Of a stretch of 64,000 nt of DNA, positions 36,047 through 44,878 are shown piece after piece. Origin of the DNA: Paraflavitalea soli (GTDB lineage: Bacteria; Bacteroidota; Bacteroidia; Chitinophagales; Chitinophagaceae); assembly GCF_003555545.1 (NCBI RefSeq), contig NZ_CP032157.1, positions 3,724,546-3,788,545 on the forward strand. Reading direction: 5' to 3'. The notes below the pieces were generated by a model, which had not been told where the DNA came from, ran no database searches, and worked only from the letters and a program-made list of their open reading frames with translations. A program made the position numbers and the translations under genes. Position 1 is the first letter of the stretch, and each line of letters begins with the position of its first letter.

Positions 36047-36121
36047 ACAGTTAATCAGTTGAAAAGTTGACAGGGGGTGAGACCACCTTTCAACCCTTTA
36101 ACTTGTCAACCTGTAAACCTA
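36047..36121. repeat. Octad inverted-repeat element E
   Basis: Left arm words ACAGTTAA, TCAGTTGA and AAAGTTGA run in 8-bp register (36047-36070). After a spacer of about 15 bp the right arm has CCTTTCAA, CCCTTTAA, CTTGTCAA and CCTGTAAA (36086-36117). Their reverse complements carry TTGA/TTAA cores like the left arm. It ends at the stop codon of the DUF4249 gene, and it is the only member with an 8-bp word. Confidence 0.7.
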
Positions 36122-37009
36122 TCACCGGGGGATCACCAGGGTAGAATACTGCACGGCGTAGCCGCCAAAATAGCCCAACCCGCCTCCTTGTATATTGCTG
36201 AGCACTTTAACGGGAGAAGAAAAGGGATTGCCAATACTGGTGTAATTGTACTCCATGGTGCGCCAGAAATCGAAGGTTGCTTTGTCAATATTACACAACT
36301 TCACACTCACCACATCGCCCCGGTTGAAGAAGGCATAGTCTTCCAGGTCGATGGACTCATTCCTGTCTACACCATGCTCCACCTGTACCTCATAGGTTTT
36401 CCCATCTACGATCTGGTCATCAAACACGGAATTGAGCCCTGGCAGGAAAGGGTCTCCATTGGACTGGGTAAAATACCGGATATAATTACCAAAACCGGGG
36501 GGATCGGTGGTGCGCCCCATGATAATGACCTTGCCGGTATCGGGATTACTGGGTGCAGGCAGCCACCAAAGAGAATCAAAGGTTTTGGTAAGGTTGGGAA
36601 TGGTAGTTACGGCGGTATATTCTTTCCCACCGGTTTTTACCTGCAGGGAATAGCTTTTGTTGAATTCTCCGGGGAAAGCGGTGGCCAGGTTGGCGGAGTC
36701 GATGGAATAGTAATAGACGGTATAGCCATTATTGGCTGGTAAAGCATATTCTTTGAGGCGGTGGGTCTTGCTGCCATTTGAAATATTGATCTCGGCCTGG
36801 TGAATAAAGGAGGCGGCCAATGAATCGGGTGATATTTTGCTAAAATAATGGAGGCTATGGGAAAGAATGACGATGGGCGGCTGCCCGTTCTCAATAGTGG
36901 CTTCTATCACCACAGCCGGCTCTGCATTGCGGGGTGTAAAAGAAATAGCCTTTTCGCAGGACACCAAGGTTCCTACCAGGAGTATTACCAGTACCAGGCG
37001 CTTGAGCAT
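36122..37009 (-). CDS. DUF4249 family lipoprotein
   Basis: 295 residues. MLKRLVLVILLVGTLVSCEK is a lipoprotein signal with Cys at 18. PRNAEPAVVIEATIENGQPPIVILSHS opens the domain, and beta-rich repeats including YDYAFFN-type EDYAFFNRGDVVSVKL complete it. DUF4249 genes usually stand beside a TonB-dependent receptor; none is adjacent here. It is a cell-surface lipoprotein of unknown ligand. The 3' end abuts repeat element E. Confidence 0.85.
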   Translation of the reverse strand: MLKRLVLVILLVGTLVSCEKAISFTPRNAEPAVVIEATIENGQPPIVILSHSLHYFSKISPDSLAASFIHQAEINISNGSKTHRLKEYALPANNGYTVYYYSIDSANLATAFPGEFNKSYSLQVKTGGKEYTAVTTIPNLTKTFDSLWWLPAPSNPDTGKVIIMGRTTDPPGFGNYIRYFTQSNGDPFLPGLNSVFDDQIVDGKTYEVQVEHGVDRNESIDLEDYAFFNRGDVVSVKLCNIDKATFDFWRTMEYNYTSIGNPFSSPVKVLSNIQGGGLGYFGGYAVQYSTLVIPR

Positions 37010-37040
37010 ACCTTATAAAGATAGAATAGAATGGCAACAA

Positions 37041-37070
37041 AAAACCCGGCTGGCTTTCACCATACCGGGC
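37041..37070 (-). terminator. Terminator after the primary sigma factor gene
   Basis: CCCGG (37045-37049) and CCGGG (37065-37069) pair, with flanking complementary bases (AGC/GCT-type). On the minus strand a T-run of six (TTTTTTG) follows. It lies 25 bp past the sigma factor stop codon and before the DUF4249 start. Confidence 0.7.
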
Positions 37071-37094
37071 TTTTATGTTGATTAACGTACTATA

Positions 37095-37952
37095 CTAACC
37101 TAAATATGCTTTGAGCGCGTTGCTGTAACGGGCTTTCTGTAAACGTTTGATCGCTCTTTCCTTGATCTGACGGATACGTTCTTTGGTAAGATCGTATTTC
37201 TGACCGATCTGCTCAATGGTAACACCATTTTCGCCATCCAGGCCAAAATAAGCGTTTACGATCTCTGCTTCACGGGGGCTGAGGGACTTCAGTACCCGGC
37301 GGATCTCATTGCGCAGGGAGTCTTTCATCACATCATCATCGGTATCATCGCCACCTTCGAGGAGGTCGCCCATGGCCACATCTTCTGCTTCATGCACAGG
37401 GGCATCGAGGGAAGTGTGACGGGTATTGCTCTGGAAAATATTGTTGATCTCGGTTTCGCTCATTTCAAGTAACTCGGCCAGTTCTTCGGTGCTGGGCTCG
37501 CGCTCATGCTCCTGTTCGAAAGCCATATAAGCTTTGTTGGCCTTATTATAAGTTCCGATCTTATTTTGAGGAAGGCGTACGAGACGACCCTGTTCGGCCA
37601 AAGCCTGCAGGATAGACTGACGGATCCACCAAACGGCGTAAGAGATGAATTTAAAACCTTTGGTTTCATCGAAACGCTGAGCAGCTTTGATCAGACCGAG
37701 GTTACCCTCGTTGATCAGATCACTGAGGGATAAGCCCTGGTGTTGATACTGCTTAGCCACGGATACCACGAAACGTAGGTTAGCCTGTACTAACTTATCC
37801 AATGCTTTCTGATCGCCCATCTTGATCCGTTGGGCGAGTACAGTTTCCTCTTCAGGAGTGATCATTGGAATTTTAGAGATTTCCTGCAGATATTTCTCTA
37901 CTGCCTGCGAGTCGCGATTAGTTATCTGGGTAGCAATTTTGAGCTGTCTCAT
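37095..37952 (-). CDS. rpoD: Primary RNA polymerase sigma factor (sigma-70 family)
   Basis: 285 residues: the short Bacteroidota form lacking region 1.1. Region 1.2 (KYLQEISKIPMITPEEE), region 2 (ANLRFVVSVAKQYQHQGLSLSDLINEGNLGLIKAAQRFD, then FKFISYAVWWIRQSILQALAEQ), region 3 and region 4 (LSPREAEIVNAYFGLDG; TIEQIGQKYDLTKERIRQIKERAIKRL) are all present. It directs polymerase to TAnnTTTG/TTTG promoters. A 410-bp spacer with its own -7 box lies upstream. Confidence 0.97.
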   Translation of the reverse strand: MRQLKIATQITNRDSQAVEKYLQEISKIPMITPEEETVLAQRIKMGDQKALDKLVQANLRFVVSVAKQYQHQGLSLSDLINEGNLGLIKAAQRFDETKGFKFISYAVWWIRQSILQALAEQGRLVRLPQNKIGTYNKANKAYMAFEQEHEREPSTEELAELLEMSETEINNIFQSNTRHTSLDAPVHEAEDVAMGDLLEGGDDTDDDVMKDSLRNEIRRVLKSLSPREAEIVNAYFGLDGENGVTIEQIGQKYDLTKERIRQIKERAIKRLQKARYSNALKAYLG

Positions 37953-38310
37953 ATCAAATTTCTAAGTAATAAAATAACTGTTTCAGGGCAGGGTACAGTA
38001 TCAACAATAAATAGACTGAGAAAGTTCAGGGCAGGTTGCAAATCAACTGCAAATGAGCTGTTAATGTGTCCGATCCGTCCAGAACCGTCTGCAAAAATAA
38101 CACGCAATCCCGAAATCTCATAGCTTTTGTGGATAAAAACAAAGCTGTGGAGGGTATACTTCGGATTGAATGTCAGCACAAACGATTGTCCATAGGGGGT
38201 GATAGTAAGCTGTAATCTGCGCCAACACTACTATAGACGCCGTAACTATTCAATTCCTGTGCGCAATAAAAAAAGCTCAAATTAATTGTGGATAACCCTT
38301 AAAAAAAGAT
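37953..38310. other. Upstream region of the sigma factor gene
   Basis: About 360 bp between divergent genes. It contains a -7 box at 38092-38099 for the sigma gene and no convincing reading frame; the rest shows nothing recognisable. Confidence 0.5.
38092..38099 (-). promoter_or_regulatory. -7 box for the primary sigma factor
   Basis: TATTTTTG on the minus strand fits TAnnTTTG, 140 bp before the start codon, giving a leader of roughly 130 nt. A matching -33 TTTG is not evident. Confidence 0.4.
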
Positions 38311-38362
38311 TTTGTAACTAAGAAAATAGTTATAGATTTGGGGTACAACTAAATTCTTAGTT
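38311..38362 (+). promoter_or_regulatory. blaI-like promoter with two repressor dyads
   Basis: TTTG at 38311 and TAGATTTG at 38333-38340 are separated by 18 bp, a good fit to the Bacteroidota -33/-7 arrangement. Dyad 1, TAACTA-6 bp-TAGTTA (38315-38332), fills the spacer; dyad 2, AACTAA-4 bp-TTAGTT (38347-38362), covers the presumed start site and ends at the ATG. The layout suggests autorepression by the encoded BlaI-like protein. Confidence 0.7.
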
Positions 38363-38731
38363 ATGAAACCACTCACCAAAGCAGAAGAACAGGTTATGCT
38401 GGTCGTATGGGACCTGGGCCAGGGCTTTTTAAAGGACATTATGGAGCATATCCCGGAACCAAAGCCCCATTCCAATACGGTGGCTACGCTGTTAAAAATC
38501 CTGATAGAGAAAGAGTTTGTGGAATATGAGGTGCAGGGCCGTAATAACCTGTACAAACCCAGGGTGAGTAAGGCGGCTTATGGCCAGAAAAGTGTTAACC
38601 AGCTGGTGAAGGGATATTTTGAAGGTTCTCCCGCAAAGCTCGTGTCGCAATTTGTGAGTGACAACAAACTGAGCCAGGAAGAGCTGCAAAAACTGCTGGA
38701 ACAGATCAAAAACGCCCAAAACAACCAATAA
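38363..38731 (+). CDS. BlaI/MecI-family transcriptional repressor
   Basis: 122 residues. A winged helix (LTKAEEQVMLVVWDLGQGFLKDIMEHI ... HSNTVATLLKILIEKEFVEYE) matches BlaI/MecI/CopY. The C-terminal part (SVNQLVKGYFEGSPAKLVSQFV) is the dimerisation region. It likely binds the two dyads just upstream and represses itself and the downstream M56 genes. In known systems an M56 sensor peptidase triggers cleavage of the repressor. Confidence 0.92.
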   Translation: MKPLTKAEEQVMLVVWDLGQGFLKDIMEHIPEPKPHSNTVATLLKILIEKEFVEYEVQGRNNLYKPRVSKAAYGQKSVNQLVKGYFEGSPAKLVSQFVSDNKLSQEELQKLLEQIKNAQNNQ

Positions 38732-38747
38732 CCCCAAAACAACCAAT

Positions 38748-40115
38748 ATGCTCATTTTATCCTACCTGGGGAAGATGGTGCTTTGCTCCGGCATCCTGCT
38801 GGGCTATTACTGGCTTTTCCTGCGCAACAGGCGTTTTCACCACTACAACCGGTTTTACCTGCTGGCTACCCTCCTGCTTTCTTTTGTGTTGCCTTTGTTC
38901 AAGATACCGGTGTTTAATGAAGCTACCGACACCCTGAACCAGGTGGCCTACCAAACGGCCAGGGCGGTTACCTTGCAGCCATTCGTACAGCAGGTAGCTA
39001 TACCGGTACAGGAAACTTCCTCCTTTTTTACGCTTACGAACTTACTATGGGTATTGTATGGCACCGGCGTACTGGTATTGCTGGTCATACTGGGGCGTTC
39101 TATATGGCATATCCGCAAAATAGCGAAACGCTACCCCTATGAAGTGGTGGAGAGAATAAAGTTTTACCAGACTCATGAACCGGGTACTCCTTTTTCCTTT
39201 TTCCGGTCTATTTTCTGGAATAAGGAATTGAACCTCACCAGCCCGCAGGAACAACAGGTATTCCGCCATGAGTTATTCCATGTACAGGAAAAGCACAGCG
39301 CCGATATAATGCTGGCCGAATTGATCACAGCCGCAGCCTGGTTTAACCCCTTCTTTTATCTCATCAAAAAAGAATTGAAGGTCATTCATGAATTCCTGGC
39401 CGATCAATTTGCAGCTTCTGAGAGCAATCACTATCAATATGCCGAACTGCTGGTACAGCAGGTAATGACCAGCCGCAAACTGTCTGTCTCCCATCACTTT
39501 TTCCAAAACCAGCTGAAAAGACGGATTGCCATGATCACGCAACTCAATCAATCAAAATATGGCTATTGGAGCCGGGTAATGGTATTGCCCATCCTGGTGG
39601 TGCTCTTCTTATCGGTGAGCCTGCACGCCCAGGAACGGAAACGGGATAAGGGCAATACTGAACGGACAACAGCCAATGTAAAGGGGGAAGAGCCGGTGGT
39701 TCCCCATGAAGTTTACGAAGAAATTAAGAAGCAGGGCCAGGTGGTGGTAGGTGAAGTACTGAGATTACCTGTTGCTCAATTCAGGGAACGCATCCATAAT
39801 GAAGGCAGCGAGCTCGATGTATCGCTGGTTACTAACTGGTGGGTAATAGAGATAGAGAAAAGAGATAAAAAATACAAGAGCTATGCAAAAATCCCAGATG
39901 TACAGAAAGGATTTGAACGGGCACTTGTCGAAAATATAGCCGAACAAAAGTATCTGCTGATCAAGAAGATGAACAAGATGCAAAGTACTGGCTATAAAAG
40001 CAGGTTGCCCCGGGAATTAGAGTTGCAGCTCCTGGACGAATATGTGAAGGGATTGGAAGAGGAGGGCCTAAGCCTGTTACAACAGCTCAATGAGATTAAA
40101 AACAACCAGCCATGA
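38748..40115 (+). CDS. M56-family membrane metallopeptidase, BlaR1-like (first copy)
   Basis: 455 residues. Four membrane segments (LSYLGKMVLCSGILLGYYWLF first; LPILVVLFLSVSLHAQ last). HELFH at 174-178 is the zinc HExxH, with the third ligand expected in HEFLADQFA. A periplasmic C-terminal tail of about 150 residues is highly charged and has no penicillin-binding sensor domain. It begins 16 bp after blaI and overlaps the second copy by 4 bp. Confidence 0.9.
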   Translation: MLILSYLGKMVLCSGILLGYYWLFLRNRRFHHYNRFYLLATLLLSFVLPLFKIPVFNEATDTLNQVAYQTARAVTLQPFVQQVAIPVQETSSFFTLTNLLWVLYGTGVLVLLVILGRSIWHIRKIAKRYPYEVVERIKFYQTHEPGTPFSFFRSIFWNKELNLTSPQEQQVFRHELFHVQEKHSADIMLAELITAAAWFNPFFYLIKKELKVIHEFLADQFAASESNHYQYAELLVQQVMTSRKLSVSHHFFQNQLKRRIAMITQLNQSKYGYWSRVMVLPILVVLFLSVSLHAQERKRDKGNTERTTANVKGEEPVVPHEVYEEIKKQGQVVVGEVLRLPVAQFRERIHNEGSELDVSLVTNWWVIEIEKRDKKYKSYAKIPDVQKGFERALVENIAEQKYLLIKKMNKMQSTGYKSRLPRELELQLLDEYVKGLEEEGLSLLQQLNEIKNNQP

Positions 40116-42133
40116 TACTTATAACGTACCTGGGAAAAATGGTGCTTTGCTCCGGCATCCTGTTGGGTTATTATTGGCTTTTCCTGCGCAACAGGCGCTT
40201 CCACCATTACAACCGGTTTTACCTGCTGGCTACGCTGGTATTGTCCATTGTATTGCCATTTATCAGGATACCGGTATTCGAAGACCCCGGCATGCTGAAC
40301 CAGGTAGCTTATAATACAGCCAGGATTGTGACACTGCCACCGGTAGCGCAACCGGAGGGTAAACCTCTGGAGGAACTGCAGTCTTCCACTTTGTTTACAC
40401 TCTCCAACCTGTTGTGGCTGCTGTACAGTATTGGTCTGGTATTTCTATTATATACCCTTGTACGCGGCCTGTGGTATATCCGGAAAATATCGAGACGTTA
40501 TTCCTTTGAAGTAGTGGAAAAATTAAAGTTCTACCAAACCCGGGAACCGGGAACGCCTTTTTCGTTTTTCCGCTCCATCTTCTGGAATGATCAGCTGAAT
40601 TTCAACAGTGCACAAGGTCAACAGATCTTCCGCCATGAATTGTTTCATGTGCAGCAGCAGCATACGGCTGATATATTACTGGCAGAGGCAATCACGATGC
40701 TTGGATGGTTCAACCCCTTTTTCTACCTCATTAAAAAGGAACTGAAAGCCATTCATGAATTCCTGGCGGATCAATATGCAGCCTCGGGCAGCAACCAGTA
40801 CCAATATGCAGAACTACTGGTGCAGCAGGTGCTGACCTATCGTCAGCAATCGTTGCCGCATCACTTTTTTCAAAATCAATTAAAAAGACGCATTGCTATG
40901 ATCACTCAACTCAACCAATCCAAATACGGATACTGGAGCCGGGTAATGGTATTACCTGTGTCGCTCCTCTTGTTCTTTTCGGTAACCTTATATGCCGGGC
41001 AGCAAAAAGAAAAGCAAGCCGGATCTCCTGATAACACTACTGTTGTGAACCAGGAAAATGACGTTTACCGTACGGACACCACACCCACCCTTAAGCTGAA
41101 AGCAGCCAAAGAGGCCCTAATGGAACAGAACCGCAACCAACAGCTCTTGTTCGAAAAAATACAGCAAGACAACATGGAGAAAAAATTGCAGGAATTAAAA
41201 TACGAGGCGGAACTGAGAGAAAGAATTAAGGATTCTGTAATGTATTATAACGATAATAAAGAGCAAGCGTACCACAACAAAGAAAAAATGTTCTATGAAG
41301 AAAAGGTAAAAGGAACGGAGCTCGAAAAGATCCGTGCCAGGCAGGAAGTGCTGACACAAATTTTAAAGAAGAAAGAGACACAGGCAGATAAAAACATAAA
41401 TACCCTCTTGCAAAAGGAACTGCAGGAATTGAAGGTCCAGGAAAAGGTATTGCAGGAAAAGGACTATACAGAGAAGGCCGCCAAAGACCACGTGTATGAC
41501 CAGGCATTAAAGACGGAAGGAGATATAGCCCTCGTACTGCAAAAGAAAGCAGCGGAGCAGCTTGAGACGCATGTGGCTAAAGAGACCAAGATGCAATATG
41601 AAAGAGCGGAGCTCCAGCAAAAGCAAAAAGTAGATGCGCTTAAGTTGCAGCTCGAAAAGGAACAAGCCTTACTGGAAGCAGCCCAAGCGCGGAAGAAAGA
41701 AAGACTGGAGTTTGACCAAATAGAGCTGGCCAAAAACCCCAGGATGCTGTATGCTGAAGACACGGTACAAAAAACAATTATCCGCTTTTTCAATAAGAAC
41801 TTCCGGTATCCGGTGGAAATGCTGGATCATGGCGGAGAAGGATCGATCTGGTATGCTGTTTCACTGGATGAAACAGGTAAACTGAAGGATTATGAAATAT
41901 ACCCATCGGCGCCGGCTGCTGCGCAAGGCCATGTGCAGCCTATTGTGATCGTAGGATTTGTTCATAAAGACAAGGTGCCGGGTTCTCCATTAAGCGAAGA
42001 AAGGATCAGGGAGTTGATGAATGCGGAAGTAAAGAACCTGTCAGCAAAAAACGCTTCTATCTTTGGTCCTCATACAGTAACCCCCGGCCGTTATTTTTAT
42101 AAAGCGACTTTCAGGCTTGAAAAAGGGAAATAA
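40112..42133 (+). CDS. M56-family membrane metallopeptidase with coiled coil and TonB_C-like end (second copy)
   Basis: 673 residues. The first 290 residues are a near copy of the preceding gene (four TM, HELFH at 175-179, HEFLADQYA). After the last TM (VSLLLFFSVTLYAG) a very charged Glu/Lys/Gln helical stretch of about 220 residues follows, probably a coiled coil. The last 110 residues (FFNKNFRYPVEML.., GSIWYAVSLDETGKLKDYEIYP) resemble a TonB C-terminal domain. It could cross the periplasm and contact another protein. Confidence 0.88.
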   Translation: MILITYLGKMVLCSGILLGYYWLFLRNRRFHHYNRFYLLATLVLSIVLPFIRIPVFEDPGMLNQVAYNTARIVTLPPVAQPEGKPLEELQSSTLFTLSNLLWLLYSIGLVFLLYTLVRGLWYIRKISRRYSFEVVEKLKFYQTREPGTPFSFFRSIFWNDQLNFNSAQGQQIFRHELFHVQQQHTADILLAEAITMLGWFNPFFYLIKKELKAIHEFLADQYAASGSNQYQYAELLVQQVLTYRQQSLPHHFFQNQLKRRIAMITQLNQSKYGYWSRVMVLPVSLLLFFSVTLYAGQQKEKQAGSPDNTTVVNQENDVYRTDTTPTLKLKAAKEALMEQNRNQQLLFEKIQQDNMEKKLQELKYEAELRERIKDSVMYYNDNKEQAYHNKEKMFYEEKVKGTELEKIRARQEVLTQILKKKETQADKNINTLLQKELQELKVQEKVLQEKDYTEKAAKDHVYDQALKTEGDIALVLQKKAAEQLETHVAKETKMQYERAELQQKQKVDALKLQLEKEQALLEAAQARKKERLEFDQIELAKNPRMLYAEDTVQKTIIRFFNKNFRYPVEMLDHGGEGSIWYAVSLDETGKLKDYEIYPSAPAAAQGHVQPIVIVGFVHKDKVPGSPLSEERIRELMNAEVKNLSAKNASIFGPHTVTPGRYFYKATFRLEKGK

Positions 42134-42487
42134 TATCCCAACTATTCATGACGCGTAATAACGAACTTACCTTGTCGAGAATGATGCGTCCGGAAATGCG
42201 CACACGCTGTATCAAAACCGATCACTTATCCAGTAATTATTATTGTCATAACTACTGGTTTTCAGTGATTAGCAAAGTGGCACACCGCTTGACTCGAAAT
42301 GAATGGCATATACCACTATCTACTTCAAAACATTACTTTTTTTCTATACGCAAGTTAACCTTCGTTAACTACGGGGCGGGTTTCCACCTGCCCCTCCTTA
42401 TTTATTCAATTTACTGAAAAAAAAGGACGTTTCTGTTCTTATTGTATAAGCTGCCATTAACAACTCCCACACATAAACTAATTAAGT
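42134..42487. other. Spacer between the M56 pair and the TlpA-like gene
   Basis: 354 bp without a supported gene. A 89-residue frame (42148-42417) has no family features. A hairpin lies at 42373-42394, and AT-rich sequence follows it up to the next start codon. Confidence 0.5.
42373..42394 (+). terminator. Terminator-like hairpin after the blaI-M56 group
   Basis: GGGGCGGG pairs with CCTGCCCC (one mismatch) around a 6-nt loop, followed by TCCTTATTTATTC, a moderate T-rich stretch. Confidence 0.5.
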
Positions 42488-43585
42488 ATGAAATACCTGT
42501 TTCTAATGATATGCTCATTGAGCATGTTAATGGTCCGTGCGCAACAACAAGTGACCATCAATGCCAGGGTCACGGGCCTGAAAGAAGGCGATAAGGTCTT
42601 CCTGATCTCCAATCATCAGGACTGGCGCGATTCAGCATTGGTAAAAGATGACCGGTTTCAGTTCAAGCTGTCCGTACCGGAAGGCAGCGCCTATACCATG
42701 CAGCTTACGCGCGCCTATCTTGACGGCCAATTCCGGGAGTTCTACCTGGAAGAAGGTACACTCAACCTGGAGATCAAACAGGGGGTATTTTACAACTGTC
42801 GTATTTCAGGAGGTTCTTTTGCAAAAGATCAACAGGATTTTTATACGCGCATAGACCAGCTCAATTTTCACCAAAAGATAGCAGTCAATGGTAAAAAATT
42901 ACAGGAAGCTCAAAAAAATAAGGATACAGCTACCCAAACTGTACTCGAAAAGGAGTGTAAACAACTCCTTGCCTTGCGGAATTCGGCCGCCCAACAATGG
43001 GCCGTTCAACACAGCAGCTCTCCCGTGAGCAGCTTTGCCCTGTATAGCCTTGGTATGCCCAACAATATGCAGCAAATGGAAGAATTGCTGAACAAGCTAT
43101 CCACTGCTGCCAGGAATAATGCACCGGGCAAGTACTTCCAGCAAAAAGTAGAAGCATGGAAAGCTACCGCGATCGGGAAAATAGCCCCGGACTTTGTACA
43201 AAATGATACAGCCGACAAGCCGGTGACCCTACAGGATTTTCGCGGTAAATACGTATTGATCGATTTTTGGGCAAGCTGGTGTGCTCCCTGCCGCGCAGAG
43301 AATCCCACTCTCATAGCGGCCTGGCAGAAATACAAAGACAAGAACTTTACGATACTCAGTGTTTCCCTGGACGATAAAAAGGAGCCTTGGTTAAAAGCTA
43401 TTCAAAAGGATCAGCTTCCCTGGACGCATATCTCCGATCTCAGATCCTGGGATAATGCAATTGCCCGGCAATATGGTATTGGGTCTGTACCCGCCAATTT
43501 ATTGCTAGATCCGGAAGGCAGGATCATAGCCAAAAACCTCCGGGGAGAAGGGCTGGAAAAACAACTGGCAGCCACACTCCATTGA
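42488..43585 (+). CDS. DUF4369 and TlpA-like thioredoxin-fold lipoprotein/secreted protein
   Basis: 365 residues. Signal peptide (MLMVRAQ, about 18). An N-terminal DUF4369 domain (about 22-105), a helical linker rich in Gln and Lys, then a thioredoxin domain from about 235: FRGKYVLIDFWASWCAPCRAENP with the CAPC active site, and VSLDDKKEPWLKAI. Such Bacteroidota proteins reduce or handle disulfides in the periplasm, probably for cytochrome or envelope-protein maturation. It may be controlled separately from the M56 genes because of the terminator-like hairpin before it. Confidence 0.88.
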   Translation: MKYLFLMICSLSMLMVRAQQQVTINARVTGLKEGDKVFLISNHQDWRDSALVKDDRFQFKLSVPEGSAYTMQLTRAYLDGQFREFYLEEGTLNLEIKQGVFYNCRISGGSFAKDQQDFYTRIDQLNFHQKIAVNGKKLQEAQKNKDTATQTVLEKECKQLLALRNSAAQQWAVQHSSSPVSSFALYSLGMPNNMQQMEELLNKLSTAARNNAPGKYFQQKVEAWKATAIGKIAPDFVQNDTADKPVTLQDFRGKYVLIDFWASWCAPCRAENPTLIAAWQKYKDKNFTILSVSLDDKKEPWLKAIQKDQLPWTHISDLRSWDNAIARQYGIGSVPANLLLDPEGRIIAKNLRGEGLEKQLAATLH

Positions 43586-43643
43586 TGGGTTATCATCGTA
43601 TGGTGTGCAACTGCCAGACTGTATTAACAGATGAGTTGTTTAA

Positions 43644-44873
43644 CTAAAATATGATCTCTTCACCGGCGGTCCTGAGTACCAGTTCTTTTTTGGTACCGGC
43701 CTCTACCCTACCCACGATCTTTGCTTCAATGCCCAGGGCTTCTGCCGCTTGTATTATCGCGGCGGCAGATGCTTCTGGCGTAAATACTTCGAGGCGGTGG
43801 CCCATATTGAATACCTGGTACATTTCGCGCAGGTCGCTGCCGGAAGCTTTTTGAATGATCTTGAATATCACCGGTGGTTCAAACAAGTTGTCCTTTACAA
43901 TGCGGAAATCACCGGGCAGGTATTTCATGCATTTGGTTTGCCCGCCGCCACTGCAATGGATCAACCCATGAATGGCATCAAAATGCTTGTTGAACAATTC
44001 TTTTAGCAAAGGAGCATAAGTACGGGTGGGACTTAACAAGAGCTGGCCAATCGTAAGCTGCGAGCTCCCGCTATGGCGGGACAAGTTGTGAGTTGTGAGC
44101 TGCGAGCCAGCCTCCAGGTCGTAACCTGCATCTTTTAAAGAATCGGTCATTTTGTGTGGCCCGATATAGACCACCTCATCACTCAATGAGTTTTCGTATG
44201 ATTCCTTGAATTGCTGTGCATAGAATTTGCCGAGCACATCGTGCCGGGCGCTGGTAAGGCCATTACTGCCAATACCGCTGTTGTAAGTGGTTTCATAAAC
44301 GGCTTGTCCATAGCTGGCAAAACCTACAATCACATCACCAGGCTGGATCTTTTCGTTGGTCACCAGTTGTTGTTTGGGCCAGCGGGCAGTCATGGTTCCA
44401 TTTACTGCAATGGTGCGCACCACGTCGCCTACATCGGCAGTCTCTCCGCCCAGGAAATGGATATTGACACCGTATTGTTTTAATTCATCAAAGAATTCCT
44501 GTGTGCCATTGATGATCACTTCCAGCACTTCACCTGGTACGCGCGATTTATTGCGGTCGATGGTAGAGGAGAAAAGCAGGTTATCGTGAATACCTACACA
44601 AAGCAGGTCATCGAGGTTCATTACAATGGCATCCTGGGCAATGCCTTTCCAAACGGAAATATCGCCCGTTTCCTTCCAGTAGAGATAAGCCAGGATACTT
44701 TTGGTACCGGCGCCATCGGCGTGCATCAGGTTGACTGCATTGTTATCGCCCGTGAGGTAATCGGGGTATATTTTGCAAAAAGCGTAGGGATATAAACCCT
44801 TATCCAGTTTCTCGGTAGCCTTGTGAACTTCTTCTTTCTGAGCAGACACGCCCCGCTGTGAATATAAACTCAT
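43644..44873 (-). CDS. purM: Phosphoribosylformylglycinamidine cyclo-ligase (AIR synthetase) with an in-frame insertion
   Basis: 409 residues. LYPYAFCKIYPDYLTGDNNAVNLMHADGAGTKSILAYLYW, FLGGETADVGD and YGQAVYETTYNSGIGSNGLTSARHDVLG are AIRS motifs, and HCSGGGQTKCMKYL lies in the C-terminal ATP-grasp-like half. The enzyme makes AIR from FGAM in purine synthesis. Residues about 256-275, SQLTTHNLSRHSGSSQLTI, are encoded by a heptad repeat element (B) and split an otherwise continuous YDLEAG...GQLLLSPTRTYAP block. The enzyme probably tolerates it, but that is unproven. Confidence 0.93.
   Translation of the reverse strand: MSLYSQRGVSAQKEEVHKATEKLDKGLYPYAFCKIYPDYLTGDNNAVNLMHADGAGTKSILAYLYWKETGDISVWKGIAQDAIVMNLDDLLCVGIHDNLLFSSTIDRNKSRVPGEVLEVIINGTQEFFDELKQYGVNIHFLGGETADVGDVVRTIAVNGTMTARWPKQQLVTNEKIQPGDVIVGFASYGQAVYETTYNSGIGSNGLTSARHDVLGKFYAQQFKESYENSLSDEVVYIGPHKMTDSLKDAGYDLEAGSQLTTHNLSRHSGSSQLTIGQLLLSPTRTYAPLLKELFNKHFDAIHGLIHCSGGGQTKCMKYLPGDFRIVKDNLFEPPVIFKIIQKASGSDLREMYQVFNMGHRLEVFTPEASAAAIIQAAEALGIEAKIVGRVEAGTKKELVLRTAGEEIIF
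44051..44107. repeat. Heptad repeat element B inside purM
   Basis: Plus-strand words TCGTAAG, CTGCGAG (44051-44064), a hairpin core TCCCGC-TATG-GCGGGA (44066-44081), then two TTGTGAG and one CTGCGAG (44086-44106), all in 7-bp register on each side. The CTGCGAG word is also the word of element A. Confidence 0.8.
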
Positions 44874-44878
44874 GGGGG

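Noticed and set aside
42148-42417. 89-residue plus-strand ORF
   Set aside because: No hydrophobic pattern, family motif or ribosome site; it runs through a terminator-like hairpin.
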